Shown piece after piece: positions 1 through 11,040 of a stretch of DNA of 64,000 nt; positions within the stretch are counted from its first letter, which is position 1, and every line of letters starts with the position of its first letter. Both the position numbers and the translations under genes were made by a program. Source of the stretch: Sipunculus nudus (taxonomy: Eukaryota > Annelida > Sipuncula > Golfingiida > Sipunculidae). The notes under the pieces were generated by a model. The model worked only from the letters and a program-made list of their open reading frames with translations. It ran no database searches and was not told the origin of the DNA. Where the stretch lies: positions 54,575,250 through 54,639,249 of the forward strand of contig CM049318.1 of assembly GCA_026874595.1 (NCBI GenBank), read 5' to 3'.

Positions 1-3
1 AAA

Positions 4-24
4 CACACACACACACACACATAC
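4..24. repeat. (AC)n microsatellite
   Basis: Uninterrupted CA dinucleotides at the very start of the window, so the tract may continue upstream. Confidence 0.95.
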
Positions 25-733
25 ACAATTGTAAAAAATAACTATAAACATATATCTAAACTTGTCATGCATTGCTCTGTGAAAAAAATGCCTACCAAAT
101 CTGAGACAAGTCTTATTAAGCTACCTGTGAAAATTCATGTTGATTTCAATGTTGCTCTTTTGATTACTGCGGGCTAATTAGGGTCGGACACTGGCAACCC
201 GAGTTACCGCGGTCCGTATCCCTAAGGTTCATATAGATAACTGATTGAAATCCAATGAGATATCGATTTTGTGGTTCCGCTATCTAATGAGGGGTATTTT
301 TTTCTGCAACTTGAAAAATTTATCTAGAATGATGGAAACATCCATCTTGCTACATAAAAACACATCCCCGTGACTGCAAAACCAGCAAAATGCCAGTCCG
401 CTCATTGTCAGACCGTAATAGCCTGAGGCAGACTTTAAATTGACTCCTTATTTCATGAGTATTTCGTCCTCAGTTTTTACTCCTTCTTTGCTTCTTCACG
501 TATTTTCGTTTTGCCTTTTCTAAAAAAATGCCTTAGATTGACCGATCGTAAATAACCTCTATTTAAAAGTCAAATTGCAATTCCCTGGAATCATTCGACC
601 AAAACCCAACTCGTAATTGTCCGAAGAAAAAGCAAATTTATTATCTGATGGACATTTTATCTTAATGTTTCTGCCTCTTGCATTAAGAGATTCTTAAACT
701 TTTCTTTGCCGGGTCATTTCCTTCAATCCCGCA

Positions 734-737
<4 letters not shown>
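25..737. other. AT-rich non-coding stretch, nothing recognised
   Basis: No open frame of useful length and no repeat partner elsewhere in the window was seen. The 160-280 part is slightly richer in GC but has no recognisable motif. Confidence 0.5.

Positions 738-807
<70 letters not shown>
738..807. repeat. (TA)n microsatellite
   Basis: About 35 uninterrupted TA dinucleotides. It is self-complementary and likely to be length-polymorphic. Confidence 0.97.
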
Positions 808-809
<2 letters not shown>

Positions 810-1640
810 ACCGCTACATAATTTTACATCTGTGTTGTTGTCATGGAGACAAGAATTTATTTAATGTATACACTTATCCTGAAAATGCTACCAACCTATT
901 TTTATATTTTGTTCTTACATGTTTTTACAAGAGTATATATAAAACGTTGAAAATCGTGAGGTGCTTACAATGTTAGTTGTTTTATATTGTTAGAAACTGA
1001 AATCTAAATGCCATTGTAATAAGGCCATAGAACAGGCAAACATTATTGCAGTACTTCTTTTAAATTTTGGCAGGAAACTTTGTGCTCGGAACCATCATTT
1101 TTTGTAAACACAGTCTATATGAAAACTGGAAGAACGGGACATTTGTCATGGAATAATGTTTTAAATATAGCTTTTTGGCTTGTGGGTGTAGTCTGAACTA
1201 CCAGTGGGCTCCCATTGTAATATGGAGATTATTTTTAAATATGTTCACACGGTTTGCCACTAAAAGAAATAAGGGTCTGAAAGTCTAATATAAGATAGAA
1301 AATTCGTGACAAAAACCAACTTTTATATTTTACAATTTTCTGCTTCTTCTGAATCTTGTGATATATTACATGGTGTCTGCCATGTGGTACCAGCCCCACT
1401 TTAACAATTACATTTTTACAACATTTATGACATATTATACAACCAATCAGAAGCTTTTAAGTGTAGTCGTTTGTAGCATGTGGCCAGCGCCCGTCAGATC
1501 TGGAGTTGAGATGTTTTAAAAAACAAGAGCGTTTTCCAATTTATTGATTTCCTAGCATTTCTCACGCATTTGTCATTCCTATGCAGTTTCGACGTTTGAG
1601 TAGTTTAAAATACTTAATTAGGTATTCACAATACTTTAAA
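808..1640. other. AT-rich non-coding stretch, nothing recognised
   Basis: Many stops in all frames. No TIR, LTR or SINE signature seen. Confidence 0.5.
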
Positions 1641-1644
1641 GGAA

Positions 1645-1725
1645 AACCAGGAATGTAGCTCCCGAGGATCAGTCCCAGGCAGGGATTCAATCTAATGAGG
1701 TGTCCAAGCTCTACCCATAAGTATG
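1645..1725 (-). repeat. tRNA-derived SINE head fragment
   Basis: On the minus strand there is a tRNA-like box A (GGGTAGAGCTTGGA), then ATTAGATTGAATCCC, which fits a box B (consensus GGTTCGANTCC) at about the right spacing. The rest of a SINE body is not obvious, so this is read as an old fragment. It is not a functional tRNA because no acceptor stem can be closed. Confidence 0.45.
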
Positions 1726-2399
1726 AAACAAAGAGGAGGAATACTCCCAGTGCCTCAAAGACAAAACAGCAAATACGTTAAGGTAATGTTAGAAATGAAC
1801 AAACTTCTAATCAAAAGTTCCTCATAAGCATAAAATTAGGCCTTCAGGGGCCACGTATAAAGCAATTGGAGGCCAAGGGACCAGGATATTTAGAAACCGC
1901 CTTTTAATATTTTATGTTTGAACCATTACCAGCTGATAAAGAGGTTGAATATATTGCTAATTTATATAATATATGAATATTATAAATGGATTATGAAAGT
2001 AAATGTAGAAAATATATAATATATATAATGATTACAGAAATATAACAGAATGGTATCAAACTTTCACCAGAGCCTTGATATGAATGAGTGCCGAAATTCA
2101 ATTATCACTCATGAACATGGAGGGGGTTTCCATTCTGTGACAGGAAGAAAAATTTTAATTTTAGACAGGCACATATCCAGAATTACAACTGCACATTTTC
2201 CGTTTAGAACTCCACAAATAGAGGTCAACTGCGCGTTGGAATATATTCTGGATAAAAGAGACAAGTGAAAAGGGGTCTCATGACCTCATCAGCAAGGTAA
2301 ATCCATAATACTGGTTAATCAAGAATTGCAGAGAAGGATGCTGAGGCTGATATTTATATATAATTTCGATTTATAAATATTTTCCATCACCAGACTTGG
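1726..2399. other. AT-rich non-coding stretch, nothing recognised
   Basis: A 72-codon open frame at 2050-2268 has no recognisable domain and is within chance expectation. TA-rich patches occur near 1940-2030. Confidence 0.45.
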
Positions 2400-2885
2400 T
2401 CAGTAGCAGACCCTCCCGTCATCCTACTAAAATCCCCTTGACCCCTTGTAAAACGTCGTAAAACGACGCTAACCGTAGTTCACCCGAGAGGTAATCCTAG
2501 TACGTCCTAGTAGGGCCGAGGCGCAGTCGAACCTATACTTGGTCGATCGTAGTTCAACCTTTGCCAAACCGTACCTAGAACCTACTGGGCCGTACAAGAA
2601 CCGTGAAACATCGGAGTGCTTCCCTGAAAGGTTATTTTGGAAGCGTCCCGGTTTGCGCAAGGTGGAACTAGGGGGTCCCCACGGGCCACTACGGCTATGC
2701 CGGTGGCACTAGGGTTCTACCAGGGCTCTGGTAGGGTTCTACTACGATTCCATTTTCACCCCGATTGACCCCGGCAAGGTACTGCACGAAAAACTCCACC
2801 GGGACACGTTGCCGATTGAAGATCAGGATTGACTGCGGGTCATTAGGTTGGAGTACGGTCTAACTAGGATTGGCTACGATTGACT
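2400..2885. other. GC-rich block of unknown origin next to a SINE
   Basis: Base composition shifts sharply from the AT-rich flank to a CG-containing block. Short motifs recur imperfectly within it: CTAGTA/CTACTA trinucleotide-like runs, CCTAG near AACC, TACGATTGACTACGG-type strings, and CCACCGGGAC at about 2797 and 2905. It runs directly into the SINE that follows. The 63-codon minus-strand frame at 2469-2660 matches nothing I recognise. It could be the body of a larger mobile element or a decayed satellite. Confidence 0.35.
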
Positions 2886-2889
2886 ACGG

Positions 2890-3185
2890 AGTCCAACCGT
2901 AGTGCCACCGGGACGCCAAAACCGTGAATGTGTAACTATAGCCATAGGCAAAGTCTTTACCACAAGGCTGCGCTCTCTCGACCCAGGAGTGAATGGGTAC
3001 TGGTCATGGGCGACAGGCAAATGTAGAACGAAAAACCCTCTAGCGCCTGATATGGCTGCTTGGGTTGTACACTTCCCAGGGAGTGGGGAAAAGCTACAAG
3101 AATGAACAGGCCCGAAAGACCGGGAAGGCAAAGTGTAAAGTCGGATAAGACGCACAGTGTCGGTGATATCAGATTATAAACAACC
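2890..3185 (+). repeat. SINE family A, copy 1 (plus orientation)
   Basis: The stretch shares an ordered set of blocks with the copies at 55.2 and 55.9-58.1 kb when those are read on the minus strand: CCCAGGAGTGAATGG, then GGCAAATGTAGAACGAAAAA, then GAATGAACA followed by GCCCGAA, then GGCAAAGTGTAAAGTCGG near the tail. This copy has a decayed tRNA-like head. The orientation follows the copy at 55.2 kb, whose head carries a clear box B. Open frames of 60-90 codons here are chance frames inside the repeat. Confidence 0.75.
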
Positions 3186-3189
3186 ACTT

Positions 3190-4315
3190 TTTTTAAACAG
3201 GCAGCATTCCATGTATGCGTATTGATAAACTGCTAAAGAAAAGGAGGCCCCTGATTCAATCGATACGTATGAAGCAACAGCACTGATACGGTAAAGTGCT
3301 GCAGAACTAGAAAAGTCATCTTCCAGAGGAACGCCCTGACGTCTCTTTCACTGACGTCAAAGTGAAGAATTCCCGCTACAATTTGTATGCGTTTTCAATT
3401 GCTGCAGCCAGCGATCGAAACGTTTGCGTGCATTCTTATCAGTTTAATCAACCCAAATTATTATAATGTGTCCGATTTCTAGCTGCATACGCATACATTC
3501 CGCAAACGTACTGCGGACTATGGACTATCTCTATTTGACCCGGTCATGATCTCGTGTCATAATGGAAAAACTTTGTAGCTACATTAACCTCTTGGATAAA
3601 CTTAAAATGTGGGTTCAAATGCGTTGTTTCAGGAGGAACATGTTCATCCGTATTCGCCCCTTTTTTTTTGATTATACAAAGTCTCTAAAGTTGAGATGAA
3701 ATAAATCAGACAGTAGTATCAAGTTTGTTAATTGTCAATATCATTTAAGGTTTTCAATGGATTCAAATAAAATAATGTAGTATGTCATGTTTATATCATA
3801 TCAGGTGATTCAGAAAAAAAATCCCGAACATGAGAGGTTCATAATTTTTAAATGTTGTATGCAAGTGTTTGGTAGTTGGTGTGGATAAAGGTGTATATAA
3901 TTTAAATATGTCTGTAAAATTTCTTTGTTCATGGGTTCAAGTTCCTAATTTGTGACAAGAATAAATTTGCATAGTGAAATTTGCCATATCCATTGCTGGA
4001 TATAGAGCTGCATGCATGCAGTAGAGAAGCAAAAAATGAAGAGAGAGATCATCACGAGGGTAGGCATGAATCAAACCTCTGAGTGGTAAACTACTTGCCA
4101 AAGAGGAACCCGGGGTGGATAACGATACAATAAAGCTACACATATACTCTTTATGTGAACACTGAAACACACTCAGACAGAACCCTGCCCTGTCAACATT
4201 GTAAGGAATAATTAGTCGTAAAACTGTTACAGACAAATACACGTATCACAAGTTACACGACTACCTTGTTTTAATAAATATACGTTCTACTTGAATATGT
4301 TTGTAATTATTATTA

Positions 4316-4316
<1 letters not shown>
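3190..4316. other. Non-coding stretch; one CRE-like site
   Basis: No gene recognised. A palindromic TGACGTCA (CRE/ATF-type octamer) occurs in ACTGACGTCAAAG near 3350-3360, about 20 bp after a CTGACGTC half. Around 3375-3510 there are two imperfect copies of a GCAAACGT-type motif in opposite orientations. A 101-codon minus-strand frame at 3937-4242 shows no domain. Confidence 0.35.

Positions 4317-4350
<34 letters not shown>
4317..4350. repeat. (TA)n microsatellite
   Basis: Perfect TA run, followed by a short purine-rich GAGA patch near 4360-4415. Confidence 0.95.
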
Positions 4351-4352
<2 letters not shown>

Positions 4353-4443
4353 GTATATATACAGAGAGAAAAAAAGAGTGAGGAAGAGATGAAGTGATCG
4401 CGATAGAGAGAGAGTGAATACGGATGAACCTGACATATCCATA

Positions 4444-4518
4444 TGACAACCCATATGTTGTCACAGCAAAAATTTGACAACCCTTTTGACAACCCTAAAG
4501 TTGTCGATTTGACAACCC
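4444..4518. repeat. Cluster of TGACAACCC motifs
   Basis: TGACAACCC occurs four times on the plus strand (4444, 4475, 4487 and 4510). The inverted core GTTGTC occurs twice (4457 and 4500), all within 75 bp. The spacing is irregular, unlike a simple tandem repeat. It may be a binding-site cluster or the end of a mobile element; function is unknown. Confidence 0.6.
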
Positions 4519-5280
4519 TATGTTTTCAGTGTGACGTCCTCGGCAGTCGGTGTCAAGTGTCATCTTGGTACAGGACATTGGGTACATGTGTGATAGCCTT
4601 GGTACTAGGTACATCCTTTTTCACGCAAAAAAAAACCCAACAAAATAATATTCTGTTTAGTTGAGTTCGATACATACTTGTGTACAGAATAATTTTTAGC
4701 TCTGCTGATAAGGAATTGATCAATAGTTGCTTCGTGGAAAATTGATAGAGAGGGGCACGCATCGCAAGAGTATTTTCATAGAAAAGGTGGAATCTGTGAA
4801 TGGGGTAATCAAACTTTTTGAAAGAAGTTTGATCGGCAAGCTTTGAGTGGCAGGCTAAGGGCTGCACGAACTGAGGAGAACAAGAATTACACCATAGTGA
4901 GTTACCATTCTCCTTAAGAGAACAATCCAAATTGCCAGTAACTTGGGGAAAAGTCAGACATCAGGACACAGACTGACAAAGACTTAAATCTCTTAATGAC
5001 AAACAATAATTTACAAATTTAATAACAAACTGTTACGGATAAGACCACACCTGTTCCAAATTACCTGTATGACCGCGGATGATACTTGAAACCAACCGCC
5101 AGGTGCAAAATGCAGTACCAAGCACTGGAAATAACAAAGTTCACTATGGAAATTAATTCCTGTCATATATAAGGAAGTTGAACTCAAGAACCAATGACAT
5201 TTTAGAAACATATTCAAATAGTACATACAAATACAAATAGTACTACCACCAACTTGCATGCAGTATTATAAAATTATTAA
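4519..5280. other. Non-coding stretch with one 125-codon minus-strand frame
   Basis: The minus-strand frame at 4553-4930 has no recognisable domain, no clear promoter and no splice context. It is the longest frame outside obvious repeats in the first 20 kb, so an exon cannot be fully excluded. Confidence 0.3.
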
Positions 5281-5309
5281 CCCCTGAAGTCCGGGGCGTT
5301 TTTCTGAAT

Positions 5310-5440
5310 CAACCGATATATATGATATTTATCATATATATCAAATAAATTCATGTGAATATTCATATATATATCATAAATATCATATATATCATGCATA
5401 GCATTTGTATTATACAAATCATATATATCATATATACGGG
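5310..5440. repeat. TATATGATAT-type AT palindromes
   Basis: Near-palindromic blocks built from ATATATGATATTTATCATAT repeat about four times with degenerate spacing. They could form cruciforms. They appear to be simple sequence rather than a mobile element. Confidence 0.7.
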
Positions 5441-5525
5441 GGCCTGGAAAGTCGATCGACAGAAAAGAGAGACAGCGACAGAGAGGGACAGAGAGTTGAT
5501 TGGTTATGGTTCACGGTGAAAATAT

Positions 5526-5556
5526 GGGGGGGGGGGTTAAATGAAGAACACTTGAA

Positions 5557-5601
<45 letters not shown>
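5526..5601. repeat. G11 tract and (GA)n microsatellite
   Basis: A run of 11 G (5526-5536) precedes an uninterrupted GA tract (5564-5601). Purine-rich patches begin already at about 5460. Confidence 0.95.
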
Positions 5602-5603
<2 letters not shown>

Positions 5604-5649
5604 ACGCTTCTTGGTACATAGCAGCCAGCTTAGAAAACTACTTTCTCTG

Positions 5650-6099
5650 TTGATAAAATCTTAAGAAAATGTATCATCCATGGTAATGAGTCCATTTACA
5701 GCAAATTACATTCAGATCAACTAGTGACCGAACACTCAATGCTGTTAACGAGAGGGTGCTGGCCCATCCTTCAAAGTGTCACTCATAAACACCCGTCAAT
5801 GGCGGAACTCCAATAACGGTAATGCCGCTATAACCATCAGACCCACTCGCTAGCGTCGTTCAATACTGCAGTGGCCCCGTCCAATAGGCAAATAACCAGA
5901 CAAACACTTAGTGAGGGTCATATATCAATCACCTCAGTTCTGTCTGGTCCTTGCCCGCCTCTCACAAACTGACCACGGGGGTCCATTCATAACCACCCAG
6001 ACCAGACACCTTTAAATACGAGCTGGTGGCCTGCGTCAGGTGTAGCCATTGTTCAATTTATATCCCGATAATGAGCGTCTGCTCTGTGTAACAGCTGTG

Positions 6100-6100
<1 letters not shown>
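5650..6100 (+). promoter_or_regulatory. GC-balanced unique stretch with CCAAT and TATA-like motifs
   Basis: Composition is clearly less AT-rich than the surroundings. CCAAT occurs in ACTCCAATAACGG (near 5810) and CGTCCAATAGGC (near 5882), and a TTTAAATA box lies at about 6011-6018. This arrangement would suit a polymerase II promoter or an LTR U3 region. No downstream coding frame is recognisable, so the call is weak. Confidence 0.2.

Positions 6101-6101
<1 letters not shown>

Positions 6102-6132
<31 letters not shown>
6102..6132. repeat. (TA)n microsatellite
   Basis: Perfect TA run. Confidence 0.95.
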
Positions 6133-6136
<4 letters not shown>

Positions 6137-6359
6137 ATCGATTATTTTATGTACTTTCTATATTACCTTGAAACCTGCAGTATAATGGTACATAAAATAT
6201 TGACCCAAGTAAATACTGTGATATGTACATCGGTGTTCATAATGAAACCAATTTACTCTCATCCAAGGTCAACTTGCCGTCGGACGATTGTTGACTGCGC
6301 AAGGTTCCGTTTTGATGCTGTTCGTCACTTTGTGTTCGTTCTGTTCGGTTCTGTGCATA

Positions 6360-6445
6360 TATAATCGTTTTTTAAACGATTATGCAAAAAAGCAATGGAT
6401 TAAATCGATTTTTAAAGAAAATGACCTATCATCGATTTAATCAAA
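6360..6445. repeat. Pair of short perfect-stem palindromes
   Basis: ATAATCG and CGATTAT flank a TTTTTTAAA centre at about 6360-6382. Immediately downstream GGATTAAATCGAT is answered by ATCGATTTAATC about 35 bp later. Both could form hairpins. No partner copy was seen in the window. Confidence 0.6.
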
Positions 6446-6462
6446 CAATAGGCACACCGCTT

Positions 6463-6501
<39 letters not shown>

Positions 6502-6502
6502 A
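6463..6502. repeat. (AC)n(AT)n compound microsatellite
   Basis: CA dinucleotides change directly to TA dinucleotides. Confidence 0.95.
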
Positions 6503-7085
6503 TTATTTCATGTAATTCACTTAATGCATGTATCCAACAATTTATGTCTGTTGTCAATTTACGCAAATGGCGGCCTCTATGAGCATTTTCGACATTTATA
6601 CCTGTAGAACAAATACTTGCTTGGTTATATCATTTCACTGTGTACTTGCCAGATTTGTCCCCATAAGGAACGTCCTGTTCTTGATTTCATTTTAGGTTCA
6701 TTCTCTGTGGAATATCACATATTCGCTTTTACATAAAAGATTTTAGCTCCCATAGCATTTGAAACGCCTGCATCTGTTAAATTTGCATCTTCATTTCCTA
6801 ACTCAGTTGTATGAGGTAAATGCTTGTTACAAAGCACTTCATTCAAAGCTCACATCTTTTATAAACCAGTGTCATGGATCCGATCTAACTCGGACTCGTT
6901 CAGCAAAGCTTGAGGGTATAAACTTCATTGTGGCGAAAACATTCATCTTTTGATATCTCCCTTCACACAGACAGTATACATGACATTCCATCAAAATTTA
7001 ATCTTTTCAACATATTTAAACCATATGGATTGTACCAATGGTGTAATTGTAAAAACGAATACTATGCACCCAAATGGCACAGGTG
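6503..7085. other. AT-rich non-coding stretch, nothing recognised
   Basis: Short frames only (60-100 codons) with no domain signature. Confidence 0.45.
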
Positions 7086-7185
7086 GCAGCGTTTGGTGTC
7101 ATGAGATGAAAAAATCGGAGAACCCTGGGAAAACACCGACCTGTAGTCCATTTCATCCCGTCATGTCCACCTGTTTTATTGCTAT
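7086..7185 (-). repeat. SINE family C body fragment
   Basis: AATCGGAGAACCC, then AAAACACCGACCTG, then ATGTCCACCTG, parallel the order of blocks in the fuller copy at 18.18-18.33 kb (GGAGAACCC, AAACCACCGGCCTG, TATGTCCACGC). The tRNA-like head is absent here, but a matching head-like string lies at 7735-7755. Confidence 0.5.
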
Positions 7186-7650
7186 GAAAATTTTATTAGT
7201 GACTTTTCAAGGGAAACAATTACAGTGTAGAGTAGAGGAACAAAGGACCTAATTTTCAACTAGGTAAATAAGTACCTATCTTATACCTTATTAAAGAAAC
7301 AAAATTATTAAAAAATATGAGAAATCCGTCCACAATTTACAGAATGTCAGACCTACTTATGGTGGTCAAGGTCATTAGTCATATGCAAAAACAGCCTCAA
7401 GTGACAGCTGATGATGTAATGATTTCATGTAAACACTCTAAAAAATATAACTAGCTCAAACAAAGATGGCTACCCATGCAGGGACAGATCAAATCTGCCA
7501 GATCAATGCGAAAGACTAAAAAGCTGTGAAACATAATCTTGGGATTTATTGTAAAATTCTTAATTGTCATATTAGGTTGTCACTTCTATATGCAGTTTTA
7601 TATGAAATTATTGAAAAAAATATTTTTTTAAAGAAAATTATATACAAAAA
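7186..7650. other. AT-rich non-coding stretch between two SINE C fragments
   Basis: No feature recognised. It may be an insertion that split one SINE, but no target duplication is visible. Confidence 0.3.
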
Positions 7651-7654
7651 AACA

Positions 7655-7760
7655 GGTGGACCACAGGTGCTGAAACAGACTATAGTTTATATGGACCATT
7701 ATAACCCACGTCCATAGCCTCGGCGGCAATGGAACCCGGGTCGCCAAAAAAGGTAAATGA
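7655..7760 (-). repeat. SINE family C head-like fragment
   Basis: On the minus strand GGCGACCCGGGTTCCATTGCC-type sequence (7724-7744) fits a box B, and the same GGCGACCCGGGTTC occurs in the 18.2 kb copy. The box A side is eroded. Confidence 0.4.
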
Positions 7761-7764
7761 ATTG

Positions 7765-8899
7765 GAGCGAATTGGATTGAATTGGACAAAGCTTTGGAGT
7801 ATGGCTATAGCTCTAGCTTGCTTAAAGTTCTTTTTTAGCATACGTTCAGCCTGGGTTGAAACATAACTGATTACTGCAATAAACAGCATATTTAGCTGAT
7901 TACTAAATGCAATTTTTTTTTTGTATGTTTGAATCACGTTTTATCAATAAGTCAAATAATATGATATTTTTGAATGCGAGCGTGAGATTTGCAAGTCGTG
8001 ACAACTCTGGCTAGCACAGCGAGGAAGCAGTTTTTAAGTACTTATGCAGTCGATAAGTGTTTTGCAAGCGAACATCAAAGATACACATAATACTGCACGT
8101 GTCTTTCCTTCGCCTATGTGATGTCTTTGTAATTATTTTGGAATCGATAAAACAAAAGCAGATTAACTATTTCCTGACATGAATGCATGAGTCAGTCCTG
8201 TTAGGTATTCTTATAAGCCAACAGGCGACATTTTTTCGTCAGATGTATCAAATACAAGTCTATATTATGATTTTTTACTTCCCAGTTCAATTATTTCCAT
8301 TGTTTTCTTTTTATCAATAACGGCAGGTCCAGAATCGGCTTCTTTTACATGATCAATAAAAAGAAAGTTGACAGCAACCGCACTATCAACGAGTATCAGT
8401 GTTTTTACAATGTTCCTTTCGCAGCGGTTATACCCTGCAGTCGTTCTGTCTCTCCTTCGTTTTAACCGCTGCTTTGTATAGCAAAATTTTCGGGGTTTCT
8501 ACACCAGGGCTAGCACAGGGTAAATAAATGTAATTAGGCTTCGTGCATCAAACCAATGAGAGCGGGGTTTTCGGGTTTAAACTTGGAGTTGAATGCACCA
8601 GAGATTAAAAGGTTTAAATAAGTTAAAGATTAAAGGTCATGTTTGATAATATTCTCATTCAATTTGAAAGAGTACGCATTGATTTACCACATTAAATGTA
8701 TAACTCGTACATGTAGAAATTGTGTAGTAAGATATAAATAAGCAAAAGTGAATATGTAATATTCATAGATTGTTTCGGTAATGGTAACGGCATACAAGGA
8801 TGAATGTAACGTTCTGTTTAAGATTGCTTATAATTCAGACTTACGGACAGAAAATGGAAAATACATTCCCTCACGTGATATTGGTGAGTTATTTGTTAT
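7765..8899. other. Non-coding stretch, nothing recognised
   Basis: An inverted pair AGCGGTTATA/TTTAACCGCT sits near 8420-8475, and a TTTTATCAATA/GATCAATAAAAAG pair near 8310-8362. No gene recognised. Confidence 0.4.
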
Positions 8900-9308
8900 A
8901 TTTTGTTACGAAGACAAATAAAATGAGGGGAAAAATCCTGAGACGATCCGGCGAACCTACCGCCTCGCTAGCAAAGCCAGCTTCACTAGCGAGACAGTTC
9001 GGTCCGCTTTTATGTCACCCCGTAACACACCCCCTCTTAAGAGCGTTCTGCTATCAGAACAAGACTAATTATCCCAGGAGTCACACTTTGGTGAGCTTAT
9101 TCTCTGGGCCACAAAGTTTAACCGTCACGTCGGACAAGCCCCCATTTTGTTACGAAGACAAATTGTCGAGGGGGAAAATCCTGGGCCGATCCGGAAGTCG
9201 AACCCAGGTCGGTGGCGCACAAGTCCGGCGAACCAACCGCTTCGCTAGCAAAGCAAGCTTCACTAGCAAGACAGTTCAGTCCGCTTTTATGTCACCCCGT
9301 AACAATTT
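8900..9308. mobile_element. Miniature LTR-retrotransposon-like element (TRIM-like)
   Basis: Two direct repeats begin with TGTTACGAAGACAAAT and end with GTCACCCCGTAACA: copy 1 at 8904-9027 (124 bp) and copy 2 at 9148-9304 (157 bp). Their termini are TGTTACG and CGTAACA, a TG...CA inverted pair as in LTRs. The whole element is flanked by a 4-bp direct repeat ATTT (8900-8903 and 9305-9308). The internal region is only 120 bp and has no coding capacity; it holds a GTTCTG/CAGAAC hairpin. Copy 1 lacks 34 bp present in copy 2, exactly between two TCCGG strings. That extra segment read on the minus strand contains a tRNA-like CTGGGTTCGACTTCC. No clear primer-binding site follows copy 1, so TRIM is a structural call. 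The 190-codon frame across it is spurious. Confidence 0.7.
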
Positions 9309-9617
9309 AGAAATTATAATTATATGGATATATATTGTATTATATGGAAATTTTATTTATATCATGATGTAATTACAGGTTAAATGCAGCAGCTCCATTC
9401 TATGTATTTGGACACATATATATGTATATTGTAATACTCGACCACCTATTGGACCTCGATAAAGTATTCACATTTTCTAAGCGACGTCTTATAGTAGAGC
9501 AAAAAAAGAGGTGGTCGGTATAGCAGAAATGGTCATAATGCGAGGTTTTACTTTGTATACATATAAATATATATATATGTTAGATTCGTTCAGTACCTAT
9601 ATACTTCTAGTATATTT
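9309..9617. other. AT-rich non-coding stretch
   Basis: Short TATA patches only; no gene recognised. Confidence 0.4.
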
Positions 9618-9630
9618 ACATATATATATA

Positions 9631-9672
<42 letters not shown>
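9618..9672. repeat. (TA)n / (TGTA)n microsatellite
   Basis: TA run interrupted by AAACA, ending in TGTA tetranucleotides. Confidence 0.93.
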
Positions 9673-9673
<1 letters not shown>

Positions 9674-10689
9674 TAACTATTTGTCCTTGTATGAATTGTC
9701 CACTCTTACCCATGACAGCATCAAGGTTAAGGTTAATTTGAACGATAATCCAGCCTGGTCCAATAGTGCATTGTCCTGTGGGAAATAAGGAAAAGGCGAC
9801 GCCAAATCGCTCTTATGGTTTAAAATGTACATTATGAGACGTCAATGACTAAAAGGTATTAGCCAATAGAATTAGGGCACGGAAACCGGTGGCAATGTAT
9901 GAATAAGGATTCACTTAGCTGTTACTACTATATTATTTCGGTAATTTTCAAGTCATTTCCCAAACACGGAATATACCAATGAGGGATAATTTGCATTGGC
10001 AAGGTCAGATGCTATTTCAACTGATGGTAAATATTCGTTGCTTGGCGACAGGAATCCTTGAGCGAGCTTGTGCACATTCCAGAAGGTCAATTTCAAGTAG
10101 CTCTTGGAAAAAAATACCTAAATTACGGAAACACGCTTTTGTTTTTCTCCCAGTAGGGAAAAGGGGGGATTAGAAAAATGTCAAGGTCTAGCCAGAAAAA
10201 GGCAATACAGTTCCAATCCTCTCATAAGGCATACATGCCTATTTCTTGGTAAAATATAACATTATTTTTTAAACAAATGTTTTCCATGGAATAGCATATA
10301 CCATAACAAGATTTGTAGTAAATGTACGCCATTTCAAAGTTTCCAATATAAAGTCAGAGCATTCAGGGGCTGTGTTTTTATTTCCAGATGCACACTCCGC
10401 AGAACCGTACACAGAAGAGTACGAATATGCTGGTTAGGGTTAAACGGCATTGAAATTCGAACTCCACAATCCACTGGGGGTTCTAAATAACCCAGCGTTG
10501 TAGCTACAAATGAAGTGAAGAGGGTAATGTACAGTCCATGCAAGTACAATGAATATTTTTTGTTAATGCAATTTACATAACAATGAGTGTTTTTGTGGCA
10601 AGGAATTCATGGAATAAATAATTTTTACATTAAATACAGATTTTTGGTTATTGGAGGTAATCGCCTCAATTTTTAATGATAGCATAACT
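9673..10689. other. Non-coding stretch, nothing recognised
   Basis: Frames of 64 and 71 codons (9979-10173 plus, 10334-10549 minus) have no recognisable domain. No repeat partner was found in the window. Confidence 0.4.
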
Positions 10690-11040
10690 AAGTATGTACA
10701 TCTGCAGAATTCACTTCCAGTTTCGGACTACTTGAGGGGGCAGCAGCACACGCTTCTTCTAATTTTTATATCCTGGTTTTAACCAGACTTGGTGACTTCA
10801 ACACCTGCGGGCCCTGGGTGTGTAATCGTCCCTATAACTGGATCATAACACCGAGACACCCTCGAAAGGCGCATTCGTGTTTGAGTGAAATACGGCCGCA
10901 GGGCACGGCCTTCCCATTAGGCCTACACAGCGGACACCCTGTGTGGGGGCCGCACTGAAAATCTCAGCCCCTCTGCTTAGATTCGAACTCGGGATCTCCC
11001 GGTTTTAAGTCCCGTGCTCAAGTACTAACCTATAGAAACC
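10690..11040 (-). repeat. SINE family B, copy 1
   Basis: The minus strand starts with a tRNA-like head: box B is CCCGAGTTCGAATCTAAGC, read from about 11000 down to 10978. The body shares blocks with the copy at 36.7-37.06 kb: ACACCGAG followed by CCCTCGAAAGGCGCA and TTTGAGTGAAA on the plus strand. The far end shares CTGCAGAATTC and TTTCGGAC. It is a diverged copy with no coding function. Confidence 0.8.

Noticed and set aside
4553-4930. 125-codon minus-strand frame
   Set aside because: No domain, promoter or splice context; length is compatible with chance over 64 kb. An exon is not excluded.
8800-9372. 190-codon plus-strand frame
   Set aside because: It spans both LTR-like repeats and the interior of the TRIM-like element, and repeats the same peptide where the LTRs repeat.
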